A DNA stretch of 64,000 nt from Acinetobacter terrestris (GTDB taxonomy: Bacteria; Pseudomonadota; Gammaproteobacteria; Pseudomonadales; Moraxellaceae), in assembly GCF_004331155.1 (NCBI RefSeq), contig NZ_SJNZ01000003.1:124001-188000 (forward strand), in the 5' to 3' direction. Below are positions 1 through 8,417 of the stretch, piece after piece. The position numbers and the translations under genes were made by a program. Position 1 is the stretch's first letter; the number at the start of each line of letters is the position of its first letter. The notes under the pieces were generated by a model. It ran no database searches. It was not told where the DNA came from and saw nothing but the letters and a program-made list of their open reading frames with translations.

Positions 1-821
1 GCCGATTTCAATAAAGAGGGAAGCCAGAAACCAATGGCGTAAATTCCACAAATGATCGAGAAATAGGCCAATGCCATGAAATAGATCCATGGATCTTTTA
101 ATACGGCCTTAAAATTATTATGACTGGTTGCAGCCTGATGCTGGGAAATCTCTCTCACTAACAAGGCTTTTTCCTCTTGGGAAAGCCATTTTGCTTGCGA
201 GGGATGATCGGTTAAGTAAAAATAGGCCACGATGCCCAACATTACGGTAGGAATAGCCTCTAACAAAAATAACCATTGCCAGCCGGATAGGCCCTGACTT
301 TCATGGAAAGCACCCATAATCTGGGTTGATAAAGGCGCACCTAACATGCCAGCCAAAGGCCCGGCAAGCATCACAATCGCCATCACCCGTGCCATGCGTG
401 CGCCAGAGTACCAGTAGGTCAGATAGAAAATCATGCCCGGAGCAAATCCAGCCTCAAATACACCTAACAGAAATCGTAAGACATAGAACATCTGCGGGGT
501 GGTGACAAACAGCATCGACATTGAGGTTAGGCCCCACAAAATCATGATGCGGGTAATGGTTTTCCTTGCACCTATTTTTTCAAAATAGAGGTTGGTGGGC
601 ACTTCAAACAGCACATAGCCTAAAAAAAAGATTCCGGCTGCCATGCCATAAATAGCATCGTTAAAACCCAGCTCCTGCTGCATTTGTAATTTTGCAAATC
701 CAATGTTGATTCGATCCAGGTAGGCAAAAAAGTAACACAGTAATAGAAATGGCAGTAAACGCCAGGTCACTTTTTTATAAACTGTATCTAACCGCTTTGG
801 GTCAGCTTTATTTAAGTCCAT
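1..821 (-). CDS. MFS transporter, ACS (anion:cation symporter) type, 3' end outside window
   Basis: Only the first ~273 codons are in the window; the gene runs off the left edge. The start is the ATG at 819-821, preceded by AAGGAG at a good distance. The translation begins MDLNKADPKRL and continues with hydrophobic helices and the FAYLDRINIGFAK segment seen after TM1 of ACS-family major facilitator permeases, then an EVPTNLYFEKIGARK loop. Such proteins import organic acids such as phthalate, tartrate or glucarate; the substrate cannot be told here. It is divergent from the LysR-type regulator at 942-1877, which is its most likely controller. Confidence 0.85.
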   Translation of the reverse strand, partial: MDLNKADPKRLDTVYKKVTWRLLPFLLLCYFFAYLDRINIGFAKLQMQQELGFNDAIYGMAAGIFFLGYVLFEVPTNLYFEKIGARKTITRIMILWGLTSMSMLFVTTPQMFYVLRFLLGVFEAGFAPGMIFYLTYWYSGARMARVMAIVMLAGPLAGMLGAPLSTQIMGAFHESQGLSGWQWLFLLEAIPTVMLGIVAYFYLTDHPSQAKWLSQEEKALLVREISQHQAATSHNNFKAVLKDPWIYFMALAYFSIICGIYAIGFWLPSLLKS

Positions 822-911
822 CAAAAACTCCTTTTTATCCAGATCTTTTTTATTCTTGCCAAAGTCATGTAAACATGCAGTTAACTTGATAACAATGTAA
901 TTTATTAGGCA

Positions 912-936
912 TACTGATGCTTTTAAGGCATCAGTA
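912..936. promoter_or_regulatory. Perfect 9-bp dyad in the MFS/lysR intergenic region, LysR-box-like
   Basis: TACTGATGC, a 7-nt spacer, then GCATCAGTA: a perfect inverted repeat ending 5 bp before the regulator's ATG. Its centre contains T-N11-A (918 to 930) with dyad symmetry, the classical form of a LysR-type binding box. The position between the divergent genes fits autoregulation. In RNA the same dyad could fold next to the start codon. Function is inferred. Confidence 0.5.
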
Positions 937-941
937 GTTTT

Positions 942-1877
942 ATGGACAGAAACTTGCAATTCCTTGCGCCCTTGAACGGAATCAATGAAAAACGTTTGCG
1001 TTATTTCTATACAGTTATGATGTTTGGCTCTATGCGTAAAGCTGCAGATATATTGAATATTGAACAGTCAGCCATGAGCCGACAAATTCAACTCTTTGAA
1101 GCCGAATTAAAAATACAATTATTTAAGCGCAAAGGGCGACATATTATTCCAACCGATGCAGCCTATTTGGTGCTTGAGTATTTCAAAGAAAATAAAAACC
1201 GTGAAAATGAGTTATTTGACAGTTTATTTCAGTTGCAATCTTCTCAACTCGGCAAAGTCAACCTTGTCTCCAGTGAAAGTTATATGCAACACATGATTTA
1301 TGATGTACTCCGACACGTGCATCATAAGTATCCAAATCTTGAAATTCAGTTAGAATTAATGAGTGGCAATCATGTCGTAAGACATATTGTTGATAGTCTG
1401 GCGCATATGGGACTGGCCTATAATCCTCCATTTCATGCAGACATCAGCACCATTGCCCATAAAGTAGAACCATTTATTTTAGCTGTGCCCTCTAGTCATC
1501 CTTTGGCTGAACTAAAACGTAGCGTTTGTCTGTCCGAAATTTCAGCCTATAAATTTGCTTTAATGCCCGTAGGCCATGGATTTCGTCAGTTACTCGACAG
1601 TGAAATGGGACGTTTACAAGTGAGTCTGAATATTGGTCTGACCACCAATTCTATCTATGCCTTAAAAAATTATGTTGTAGCTGGACATGGCATTTCCGCC
1701 ATGCGCTATGCAGATATCGCAGATGCAATAAAAGATGGTCAGGCGGTGTCACTCACCATCGATTCAGAACTCTGTAATACTGCACAAACTCAGCTGATGG
1801 TGCGGAAGAACACGCATTTGTCTGAATCAAATCATTTGTTGATTGAGCGTATTCGTTCCAGTTTCAATCTGACTTAA
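942..1877 (+). CDS. LysR family transcriptional regulator
   Basis: 311 aa, the usual LTTR length. Residues ~17-76 form the winged helix-turn-helix (LRYFYTVMMFGSMRKAAD, then a recognition helix with SAMSRQIQ). Residues ~100-300 are the periplasmic-binding-protein-like effector domain. No Shine-Dalgarno is visible before the ATG, which directly follows the 912-936 dyad, so TTG codons slightly downstream cannot be excluded as start. It diverges from the ACS-type transporter gene and probably regulates it in response to the transported acid; the effector is unknown. Confidence 0.88.
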   Translation: MDRNLQFLAPLNGINEKRLRYFYTVMMFGSMRKAADILNIEQSAMSRQIQLFEAELKIQLFKRKGRHIIPTDAAYLVLEYFKENKNRENELFDSLFQLQSSQLGKVNLVSSESYMQHMIYDVLRHVHHKYPNLEIQLELMSGNHVVRHIVDSLAHMGLAYNPPFHADISTIAHKVEPFILAVPSSHPLAELKRSVCLSEISAYKFALMPVGHGFRQLLDSEMGRLQVSLNIGLTTNSIYALKNYVVAGHGISAMRYADIADAIKDGQAVSLTIDSELCNTAQTQLMVRKNTHLSESNHLLIERIRSSFNLT

Positions 1878-2194
1878 TGCTTAAAAATCGCTTTATTCTT
1901 TATATCAGCCTTGAAGTATTCAGATCTTTAAGGCCATAAAAGAAAAAATATCAGATCATCACCCAAGGCTTTTGAGGGAAACCAAGATGCATGGTCTCAA
2001 AGAATAAAGTGATCAATGACCATAGAGACGCTTTTCAAGTTAGAGCAATGATAATCATACAGCTTCGTTCTAATGAAGCTTATATCCTGAATAAATTAAC
2101 CCCATTAGGCAGACCTTATACCCAGGTTGTCAGTTAATCCGGGCAGCTTGACAAAATATCTCTGTTGAAATGTTGTTTTCGCTGCTCTTAAAAA
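1878..2194. other. Intergenic gap between two convergent genes
   Basis: No coding signal of convincing length. It contains a short hairpin at about 2060-2080 (AGCTTC, 8 nt, GAAGCT) and a weak ATGGTC/GACCAT dyad near 1992-2025, but no clear intrinsic terminator. Because the paaY-like gene that ends here is itself broken, the region may include further decayed sequence. Confidence 0.5.
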
Positions 2195-2761
2195 TCAACT
2201 GTTAGGCTTGATGACATGTTCCGCATTGAAGTGTTGATATGTGAGCCGATCTGCTGAATCTTCCGACAATGGTAAAATTTCGTGCATGGAAGACAAACAG
2301 CGCTGTGTCAATTCAATATATTGCTCGGTACCTTTAGTTTTCCAGGCAATTTCCTTTGCATCCAAGCTACGGATTACCTTGGCGGGACTACCGAGTGCCA
2401 GTGAATTTTCAGGAATCTTGGCTTTGGCTTTTACTGTGCTATTGGCACCAATAATGGTATTTTCACCAATTTCTGCTTCATCCAGAATGACACTGTTCAT
2501 TCCAACTAAAACATTTTTCCCAATGATGCAACCATGTAAAATTGCGCCATGTCCAATATGACCATATTCTTCCACTAAGGTCACACTATCTGGAAAACCA
2601 TGAATGGTGCATGAGTCTTGAACATTGGCATTTTTGTGAATACGAATTCCACCAAAATCGGCTCTTAAGGCCGCGAAAGGACCAACATAGACTCCGGGCC
2701 TGAGATTATCCGTGAAAGCGTTAAACCGATGGAAAATATTGATGATATTAAAATTCTGCAA
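2195..2761 (-). pseudogene. paaY-like hexapeptide-repeat protein (gamma-carbonic anhydrase fold), 5'-truncated
   Basis: From residue ~21 the reading frame matches PaaY/CaiE proteins: GVYVGP, LRADFGG, NVQDSCTIHGFP, GHIGHGAILHGC, VGMNSVILDEAEIGENTIIGA and GSPAKVIR form the left-handed beta-helix with its metal-binding histidines, followed by the C-terminal helix (KTKGTEQY). The family's first ~32 residues, including HPTA-type turns, are missing. The 20 residues before RPGVYVGP are the antisense of a flotillin gene tail, so homology stops near position 2702. PaaY is a thioesterase that removes dead-end CoA esters from the phenylacetate pathway; no paa genes are nearby. A frame from ATG 2761 remains open, but I judge the gene broken by a deletion or rearrangement. 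Confidence 0.7.
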
Positions 2762-2974
2762 TTCAATGGTCTAGGTGGGATTGGGGGTAGCAGTGCATCA
2801 GGTGAAGGTTACTCAGATCAAGGGCAAATTGCCTTGTCTGATCAAGTGGTGAACAGCGCCTTACGTTATCGCACTCAAGCCCCGCTCATTGATAGCCTGA
2901 TGAATGAATTGGGTATTCAAGGTGGAGATATTAATGGTTTAACGCAGTTTAAAGTCTCAAGTGACTTCATCTAA
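2702..2974 (+). pseudogene. 3' fragment of a flotillin-family (SPFH, YqiK-like) gene
   Basis: An open frame begins abruptly at about 2702 with EIIRESVKPMENIDDIKILQ, resembling the end of the flotillin coiled coil and its IDGIKI-type strand. It continues through a Gly/Ser-rich linker (GGIGGSSASGEG) to a C-terminal helix (SDQVVNSALRYR, PLIDSLMNELG). A full flotillin has an SPFH domain and several hundred more residues, which are absent. Just upstream the sequence becomes paaY in the opposite orientation, so this is a remnant left by a deletion. An internal ATG at 2729 could give an 81-residue product, but there is no evidence it is used. The family assignment rests on the tail only. Confidence 0.6.
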
Positions 2975-2992
2975 ATAAGTGTTCAAAATCCA

Positions 2993-3022
2993 AAAAATGC
3001 AGTCTAAGTCGGCTGCATTTTT
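2993..3022 (+). terminator. Intrinsic terminator after the flotillin fragment
   Basis: AAAAATGCAG, a 10-nt loop, then CTGCATTTTT, 18 nt after the stop codon. It is probably the original terminator of the intact flotillin gene. Confidence 0.75.
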
Positions 3023-3601
3023 CTTCTCAATTCGAATAAATTTTATACAATTTATCTGCATAAACTCACTTGAGTTAAGTCTGTAAAACGCTACATTATC
3101 TTTTAATCTTAAATATATAGAGCATAATGATGTCTCACTCTATTTACTTCGCCTCACACTTTAAAAAATACCAAGGCTGTATTGGTATATTAAGATTCAA
3201 CAACTGAACACCGCGTTAAGAGCATAATTTGCATGTGTCCCATTCGTGGGTATTAATAGTAGTTCTACTCCCACCCTATTCTTCTATTTTTTTAGAGTGA
3301 TTTTCGAAAGTCATTGTGAAATTGACGGATTTTGGAAGCGATTAATTGTGATTCTACACTGATGGATTAAATCAATATCTATGGAGTAATTATTAGGGCT
3401 AGCGACCAGACCTATATGATTTTAGCTGGCATATAATTTAAAAATTATATTCAAATAAAAAAGTTTCGATTCAAAATTTGGACCAATTTTAATGACTTTG
3501 ATCAACCAAAATCTAATAACAATATAGTCACAACTGGTTTCTGATTTTTTAAAACAATAATGGACTATACAGTGAATAATCAGCTAAAAATGAGTATAAA
3601 A
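3023..3601. other. AT-rich intergenic region upstream of the hydrolase gene
   Basis: About 580 bp without a convincing gene. It contains a 14-bp palindrome AACTCA-CT-TGAGTT (3063-3076) and a GTGGG...AGTAG-TT-CTACT-CCCAC hairpin (3246-3274) followed by a pyrimidine/T-rich stretch. It must hold the promoter of the plus-strand hydrolase gene, but I see no clear -35/-10 pair. Confidence 0.5.
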
Positions 3602-4828
3602 ATGAGAAATTTAAGAAAATTATATAAAAAAATTTTTACCCCTTGCCTTTATATAAGTTTAGGCGGCCTGCCTTTCTCTGCAAACGCTGCAGAGTTAACT
3701 CAAATTAAACATCATCCCATTGATGAAATAGTTCAGCAGAATACCGTCAAAAAACCCATTCCATCTGCAAAGAAAATCACCAAAATTGATCAGATGCGGA
3801 TTATGCATATCGATATCGACTACGTATATGACAAAGACAAAAAACAGCAACAAGTAAATATTCAAGCTTTAATAGCACGAATTCAACAGATCCAACCCAA
3901 TACTATTTTCTTACAGGCTTTTGCAGATCCAGATGCGAATGGGTCGGCAGATCAAGTTTATTTTAAAAACCGTCACATCCCATTAAGAGACAATCTTTTT
4001 CCACTATTAGTAAAGCAGATTCGGAACAAGACTCGCGTGAAACATATATATGCTTGGCTGCCTTTAATGGCTTGGGAATTTCCCAAGAGTTACCAGATTC
4101 CTTATATTTCACATAGTGAGGGCGGAAAACAAGGCTATATTCGGGTTTCTCCATTTGATCAAAAAAACCTTAAATACGTTTCTGAAATTTTTTTAGACTT
4201 TATGAAATCCAATTCAGTCGATGGGGTTCTTTATCATGATGATATCACTATGAGTGATTATGAAGATATCTCTACTCCTGCCTTAAGCATGTACCAATCT
4301 TGGGGATTTAATCCAGATCAAGTATCACAACTGCCTAAATATCCCAAACAATCCCAATTGGCTCAATTAAAGACTGCTTATCTGGACCAGTTTGCAGAAG
4401 GTATAACCAAAATTATTAAGCAGCAACAGCCGAACATTCTCACCGCTCGAAATATGTATGCACCGGTAGTCTTAAATCCAATCAGCGAAAACTGGTTTAG
4501 TCAGTCAATGCCAAGTACTTATCAACACTATGACTATAATGCCATCATGGCGATGCCTTATATGGAAGAAGCAAATGATCACCAGCAATTCTATTTAGAC
4601 TTAATTCAACAGTCAAAAAAATACGATCCAGAATTGGATCGTACTATTTTTGAACTGCAAGCCGTAAATTGGAAAAACAATCAGAAACTTTCAACCCAGG
4701 AAATAATTGAAACTATGCAGTTTTTAGAAAAACACGGGGTAAAACACATTGGTTATTACCCCGATGATTTTGTCACTGAACATCCTCAACCAGCTAAGCT
4801 GAAATCCGCTTTTTCAACTGATGATTAA
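3602..4828 (+). CDS. Standalone PgaB-type glycoside hydrolase (GH153-like) with signal peptide
   Basis: 408 aa from ATG 3602; in-frame ATGs at 3560 and 3590 are alternatives and none has a clear ribosome site. I chose 3602 because MRNLRKLYKK plus a hydrophobic stretch ending ANA-AEL makes a normal secretion signal. The rest matches only the C-terminal hydrolase half of PgaB: DIDYVYD (~71-77), FLQAFADPDANG (~103-114), KNRHIPLRDNLFP, YAWLPLMAW, and the acidic GVLYHDD (~208-214) followed by SDYED. In PgaB this domain cleaves partly deacetylated PNAG in the periplasm. No deacetylase domain is present. The gene converges on pgaD and overlaps its end by 35 bp, so it belongs to the pga locus although it is transcribed separately. 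Confidence 0.8.
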   Translation: MRNLRKLYKKIFTPCLYISLGGLPFSANAAELTQIKHHPIDEIVQQNTVKKPIPSAKKITKIDQMRIMHIDIDYVYDKDKKQQQVNIQALIARIQQIQPNTIFLQAFADPDANGSADQVYFKNRHIPLRDNLFPLLVKQIRNKTRVKHIYAWLPLMAWEFPKSYQIPYISHSEGGKQGYIRVSPFDQKNLKYVSEIFLDFMKSNSVDGVLYHDDITMSDYEDISTPALSMYQSWGFNPDQVSQLPKYPKQSQLAQLKTAYLDQFAEGITKIIKQQQPNILTARNMYAPVVLNPISENWFSQSMPSTYQHYDYNAIMAMPYMEEANDHQQFYLDLIQQSKKYDPELDRTIFELQAVNWKNNQKLSTQEIIETMQFLEKHGVKHIGYYPDDFVTEHPQPAKLKSAFSTDD

Positions 4829-5300
4829 TCCCAATAAATTCTAAATTTCCTTGGTTGTCATAATAAAGGGTTAGGTTCTTTGCCTGCTGCATATTTAAAA
4901 TATCTGTTTTATTGACTTTAAAACTTGAGGCAAGTTGCTGTTCACCTATAGCTAAAGGAGTACTACGGCGTTCACGGTTATAAAAGCGAATCCAGTTGTA
5001 AGTTGCCCAAAGCAGCAGCGCACCAGTAAAGATAGCAATCATAATGATCATATTCATTAGACTTAACTGGCTATCGGGTGCGGCCTGTATCACCATTTGC
5101 TGATAAATTGTTTTGCCTTCAACCCACCAAAAGAACATTGTCAGCACTGGCATAAACAACCACATAAAAATAAACCACCCCGCAATTTGCAAGCTGTAAC
5201 CCATGCTCTTATTTCGCACATATTCTGGTCTGTCAATATATTCAGGAATTTCTAACTTCGACTCATCTTCAATAAGATAATATTTATTTACATTAGTCAT
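4794..5300 (-). CDS. pgaD: PgaD, PNAG synthase accessory subunit
   Basis: 168 aa from ATG 5300, preceded by GAGGAG; a longer reading from 5384 would overlap pgaC by 92 bp and is unlikely. Two hydrophobic segments (around SLQIAGWFIFMWLFMPVLTM and MNMIIMIAIFTGALLLWATY) match the two-helix PgaD that pairs with PgaC in the inner membrane; in E. coli the PgaCD pair is activated by c-di-GMP. Last gene of pgaABCD. It overlaps the end of pgaC by 8 bp and the convergent hydrolase gene by 35 bp. PgaD is poorly conserved, so the name leans on position and topology. Confidence 0.82.
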   Translation of the reverse strand: MTNVNKYYLIEDESKLEIPEYIDRPEYVRNKSMGYSLQIAGWFIFMWLFMPVLTMFFWWVEGKTIYQQMVIQAAPDSQLSLMNMIIMIAIFTGALLLWATYNWIRFYNRERRSTPLAIGEQQLASSFKVNKTDILNMQQAKNLTLYYDNQGNLEFIGINHQLKKRISA

Positions 5301-6564
5301 TTTCCGCTTCTCCTCTAAATCCACGGTCTGGACTGATCCATCGCGCACGTTTTTGAGTTTTGAAAATTGTTTTAGGTAATGCAACGACCGTAGTCAGCAT
5401 AGTGAGAATCCAGAAGAACAAAGGATACCAAATGACCCAAAAATAGTTCCTGAAGATTCGGTCTTTATCGTAGGGTTTATCAATACACAAACTGACAAAG
5501 AATTGAACAAGACAAGTCATTCCTAGAATGACCCCATACCATTGAGGAAAGAGAGATTGAATTGCCCACTCGCCTGGTAAAGAGAAAAACAGACCATATA
5601 AATACAAAAGAATAATACCGAACATCACATATGCCCACACCACGCTGATAATGGATTCCAGTGCGATTGGCCACATCCGGCGCAAATTCCATTTAAATAA
5701 TTTATGGAAATAAGCCCCGAGTACTTCAATTCCACCTTGTGACCAACGTAAGCGTTGTTTCCATAGACCCTTCAAGGTTTCTGGCATATAGATATAACAG
5801 AGTGCTTTGGGCACATACTGCAGATCCCAGTGATCGAACTGCAAACGCCATGACACATCGATATCCTCTGTAATCATGTCATCACGCCAATAACCAATGC
5901 GGTCTAGGGCAGTTTTACGAAAACCTGCAATCGCCCCCGACACGGTAAAAATACGGCCATAGGTTCGTTGTGCCCGTTTGATCAATCCAATAATGGAGGA
6001 GAATTCACCCACTTGAATTTTACCGAGGATACTAGAACGGTTCACAATACGGGGATTGCCTGTTACAGCACCAATTCTCGGGAATCGGGTTAAATGGTGC
6101 ATCATCCATAACACAGCATGCGGATGTAACAAGGCATCGCCATCAATACAAACCAGATATTCATTTTGACTAACCATCGCACCTGCGCGTAATGCATACG
6201 CTTTACCCTGGTTCTCGGCCAAATGCACGACTCTCAGTTGTGGGTATTGCTGTAAAAGTCTATCTAGAATTTCAGCAGTTTTATCTTGACTGCCATCATT
6301 CACTGCAATCACTTCAAAATCTGGATACTGCGATTGCATTGCAAATTTAATCGTTTCTCGAATCTGTCCTTCTTCATTAAAGCAAGGAATAATAATACTG
6401 CAGGCATGTTCACTCGGTTTTGGTAATTCTGGTTGTTTAAACTCGTGCTTTAAATAAAACCATATGCCACCTACTATCCAAATCCATGCCATAAATAAGG
6501 GATAGAAAAAAGCAAAGCCAAAATAAAAATCACTGATTTGAAGTAAACTTAAGCCTTCCATCAT
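5293..6564 (-). CDS. pgaC: PgaC, poly-beta-1,6-N-acetyl-D-glucosamine synthase (GT2)
   Basis: 423 aa inner-membrane processive glycosyltransferase using UDP-GlcNAc. Visible features are one N-terminal TM helix (~15-37), the GT2 core with PCFNEEG (~60-66), NDGSQDKT (~89-96), the DGD metal-binding motif (141-143), TEDIDVSWR (232-240) and the processivity motif QRLRW (270-274), then several C-terminal TM helices. The start overlaps the pgaB stop as ATGA, so translation is coupled. Length and motifs are normal for the family. Confidence 0.95.
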   Translation of the reverse strand: MMEGLSLLQISDFYFGFAFFYPLFMAWIWIVGGIWFYLKHEFKQPELPKPSEHACSIIIPCFNEEGQIRETIKFAMQSQYPDFEVIAVNDGSQDKTAEILDRLLQQYPQLRVVHLAENQGKAYALRAGAMVSQNEYLVCIDGDALLHPHAVLWMMHHLTRFPRIGAVTGNPRIVNRSSILGKIQVGEFSSIIGLIKRAQRTYGRIFTVSGAIAGFRKTALDRIGYWRDDMITEDIDVSWRLQFDHWDLQYVPKALCYIYMPETLKGLWKQRLRWSQGGIEVLGAYFHKLFKWNLRRMWPIALESIISVVWAYVMFGIILLYLYGLFFSLPGEWAIQSLFPQWYGVILGMTCLVQFFVSLCIDKPYDKDRIFRNYFWVIWYPLFFWILTMLTTVVALPKTIFKTQKRARWISPDRGFRGEAEND

Positions 6565-8417
6565 TTCGCCCCCTTCGCAGTGTTATTTTCATAAGGATTA
6601 CGATAAGTTAAAGGACTACTATTGGTGCTGAGTTCCTGATAGAGATGTTCCTGAATCTGCTGTCCAGTTTCCAAGTGATAATTGTTAATACCAATTTTTT
6701 GTATGGCTGATTTTTTTAAAGTTTGATAATACTGCTGATATTCTTTCCACTCACCTTTTTTGGCATTTTGATTCACTGTGAAACTAAAAATTAAACGCTG
6801 CTTTTGTGCATCACTCAACTGTTGCAATTGTTTTTGCACAGCCTTAAATATTTCAGGATATTTAACCGGATCAAATTCAATATAGAGTAAATCACTCGCA
6901 GTTAAGCTCTGTTCAATTAATGGTTTTAACCCATCTACATGTTTATCTGTCAAACTCATTTTTAAAGCAGTTTGATAATTATAACTAATGTTTGTGTGAT
7001 ATTTGCTCTTTACTTTAGTACGTTCTTTAATTTCAAGAACTTTCTTCACTTTCTGGGTACAGGCAGCATCCCAAGTCTTATTTTTTAACGCACATACGAA
7101 TTCATCACCTGTTTCTAACATTAAGCCTTTAATTGAAGAGTTATTTTTGGCTAATTCAACTGTTAATTCCGCAAGATTTATTCCCTGTTTTGTCTCCAAA
7201 CTAATCGGCAATTCAACATATACACTATTATCAATACGCGTACGTGCCTGCCACACTGTACGATTCAACAAATCTTGGCGCATTCCCAATTGGCGATTAG
7301 GGAAATAGGCAGCATCAATTTTTCCATCACCATTCTCATCGGCTACGACTTTTAATAAAATGGTATCGGTTTTCAACGCATTAACTTGATCTAAAAACTG
7401 TCCGAGTTTTTGATTAAAAACTTGATTATTTGGACTCACCATTTCAGTTAAATCGAAACGGATAATATTGCGCTTTTTTTTGTATTCATCACGGGCAAAA
7501 GTCAAAAAATTTACCATTTCCGCATGCAATATTTCAGGGGTTGGATTGCCCATTACAAGAGCACGTTGATAAGTTGCTCCAGAATCAGCAAGGGTCGACA
7601 TGCTGCCTAAGCTAAATGACATGGGAAACCCAGCTTTTGCTGCAAGTAATTCACTTTCTTTAGTCACAGCACCATAGGGCCAGAATATGGCCATGGTATT
7701 TATTCCTAGCTCAGTGTCTAAAGTTCCCTTAGATTTTTTTAAATCTGATATTATCCGTTTCTGATAGGCTTGATCTGATTCATAACGTTGATATTTAGGC
7801 AAATATTGGCGTGTAATTGCAGCAGGTTGCATATTTTTTTGTGGATTAGCAAGTATCCCTTTATGCAAATTGTCTGAGTGTGAAGCAAATTCGGCTAAAC
7901 CTGATTGTTGCATTTCACGCATTTGATCCCAGTTCATCAGATTATTTTTACCATAAGCTTCATAAGCATCTTTGGTATTACCATTAATCCAGCTCGTTGG
8001 AATGGCAAATACTGCAGGGAAATTATATTGTTTCAATAAAGGGAAAACCCGCGTGTAACTACTTAATGCACCATCATCAAATGTTAATAATACTGATTTT
8101 TCAGGTAAACTTTTTTTCTTTTGACGCGCATTCCAAACATCTTGCAAACGAATGGGATGCCATCCCTCTTGCTCAAGCCATGCAAAATAACGTCCTAAAT
8201 TTCTAGTACTAATTGCATAAATATCTCGATCACCAACTTGGGCAACATCATCTCGCACATCGTGAAAAGTCACAGTGACAAATAATTTATCAGCTACTTC
8301 ATTTGTGGTTTTAGTCACATTTGTTGTTTTAGTTACATTCTGAGCAAAACTTTCAGCTGGAATAACCAGAGCAGTCATCATTACAACAGAAAGTAAAGTT
8401 TTTATAACTTGTTTCAT
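6561..8417 (-). CDS. pgaB: PgaB, PNAG N-deacetylase with a degenerate C-terminal hydrolase module
   Basis: 618 aa. A signal peptide ends near ESFA (residues 21-24) with no lipobox cysteine, unlike E. coli PgaB. The N-terminal NodB-type deacetylase is intact: TFDDG (112-116) and HSDNLH (180-185) supply the metal-binding Asp and His residues. Residues ~315-600 align with the GH153 module (VVADENGDGKIDAAYFPNRQLGMRQDL), but the family's acidic YHDD-type loop reads GLMLETGDEF (431-440) and DIDYVYD reads RFDLTEM, so the hydrolase is probably inactive. A small direct repeat NVTKTT x2 follows the signal peptide. Start and stop are coupled to pgaA (TAATG) and pgaC (ATGA). Confidence 0.92.
   Translation of the reverse strand: MKQVIKTLLSVVMMTALVIPAESFAQNVTKTTNVTKTTNEVADKLFVTVTFHDVRDDVAQVGDRDIYAISTRNLGRYFAWLEQEGWHPIRLQDVWNARQKKKSLPEKSVLLTFDDGALSSYTRVFPLLKQYNFPAVFAIPTSWINGNTKDAYEAYGKNNLMNWDQMREMQQSGLAEFASHSDNLHKGILANPQKNMQPAAITRQYLPKYQRYESDQAYQKRIISDLKKSKGTLDTELGINTMAIFWPYGAVTKESELLAAKAGFPMSFSLGSMSTLADSGATYQRALVMGNPTPEILHAEMVNFLTFARDEYKKKRNIIRFDLTEMVSPNNQVFNQKLGQFLDQVNALKTDTILLKVVADENGDGKIDAAYFPNRQLGMRQDLLNRTVWQARTRIDNSVYVELPISLETKQGINLAELTVELAKNNSSIKGLMLETGDEFVCALKNKTWDAACTQKVKKVLEIKERTKVKSKYHTNISYNYQTALKMSLTDKHVDGLKPLIEQSLTASDLLYIEFDPVKYPEIFKAVQKQLQQLSDAQKQRLIFSFTVNQNAKKGEWKEYQQYYQTLKKSAIQKIGINNYHLETGQQIQEHLYQELSTNSSPLTYRNPYENNTAKGAK

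Noticed and set aside
1980..2035. ATGGTC/GACCAT inverted repeat considered as an insertion-element end
   Set aside because: Only 6 bp, 20-bp spacer, no transposase and no target duplication visible.
3246..3290. GTGGG...CCCAC hairpin with T-rich tail considered as a terminator
   Set aside because: It has a 7-nt bulge and no gene ends immediately upstream on the plus strand; kept only as a note in the gap entry.
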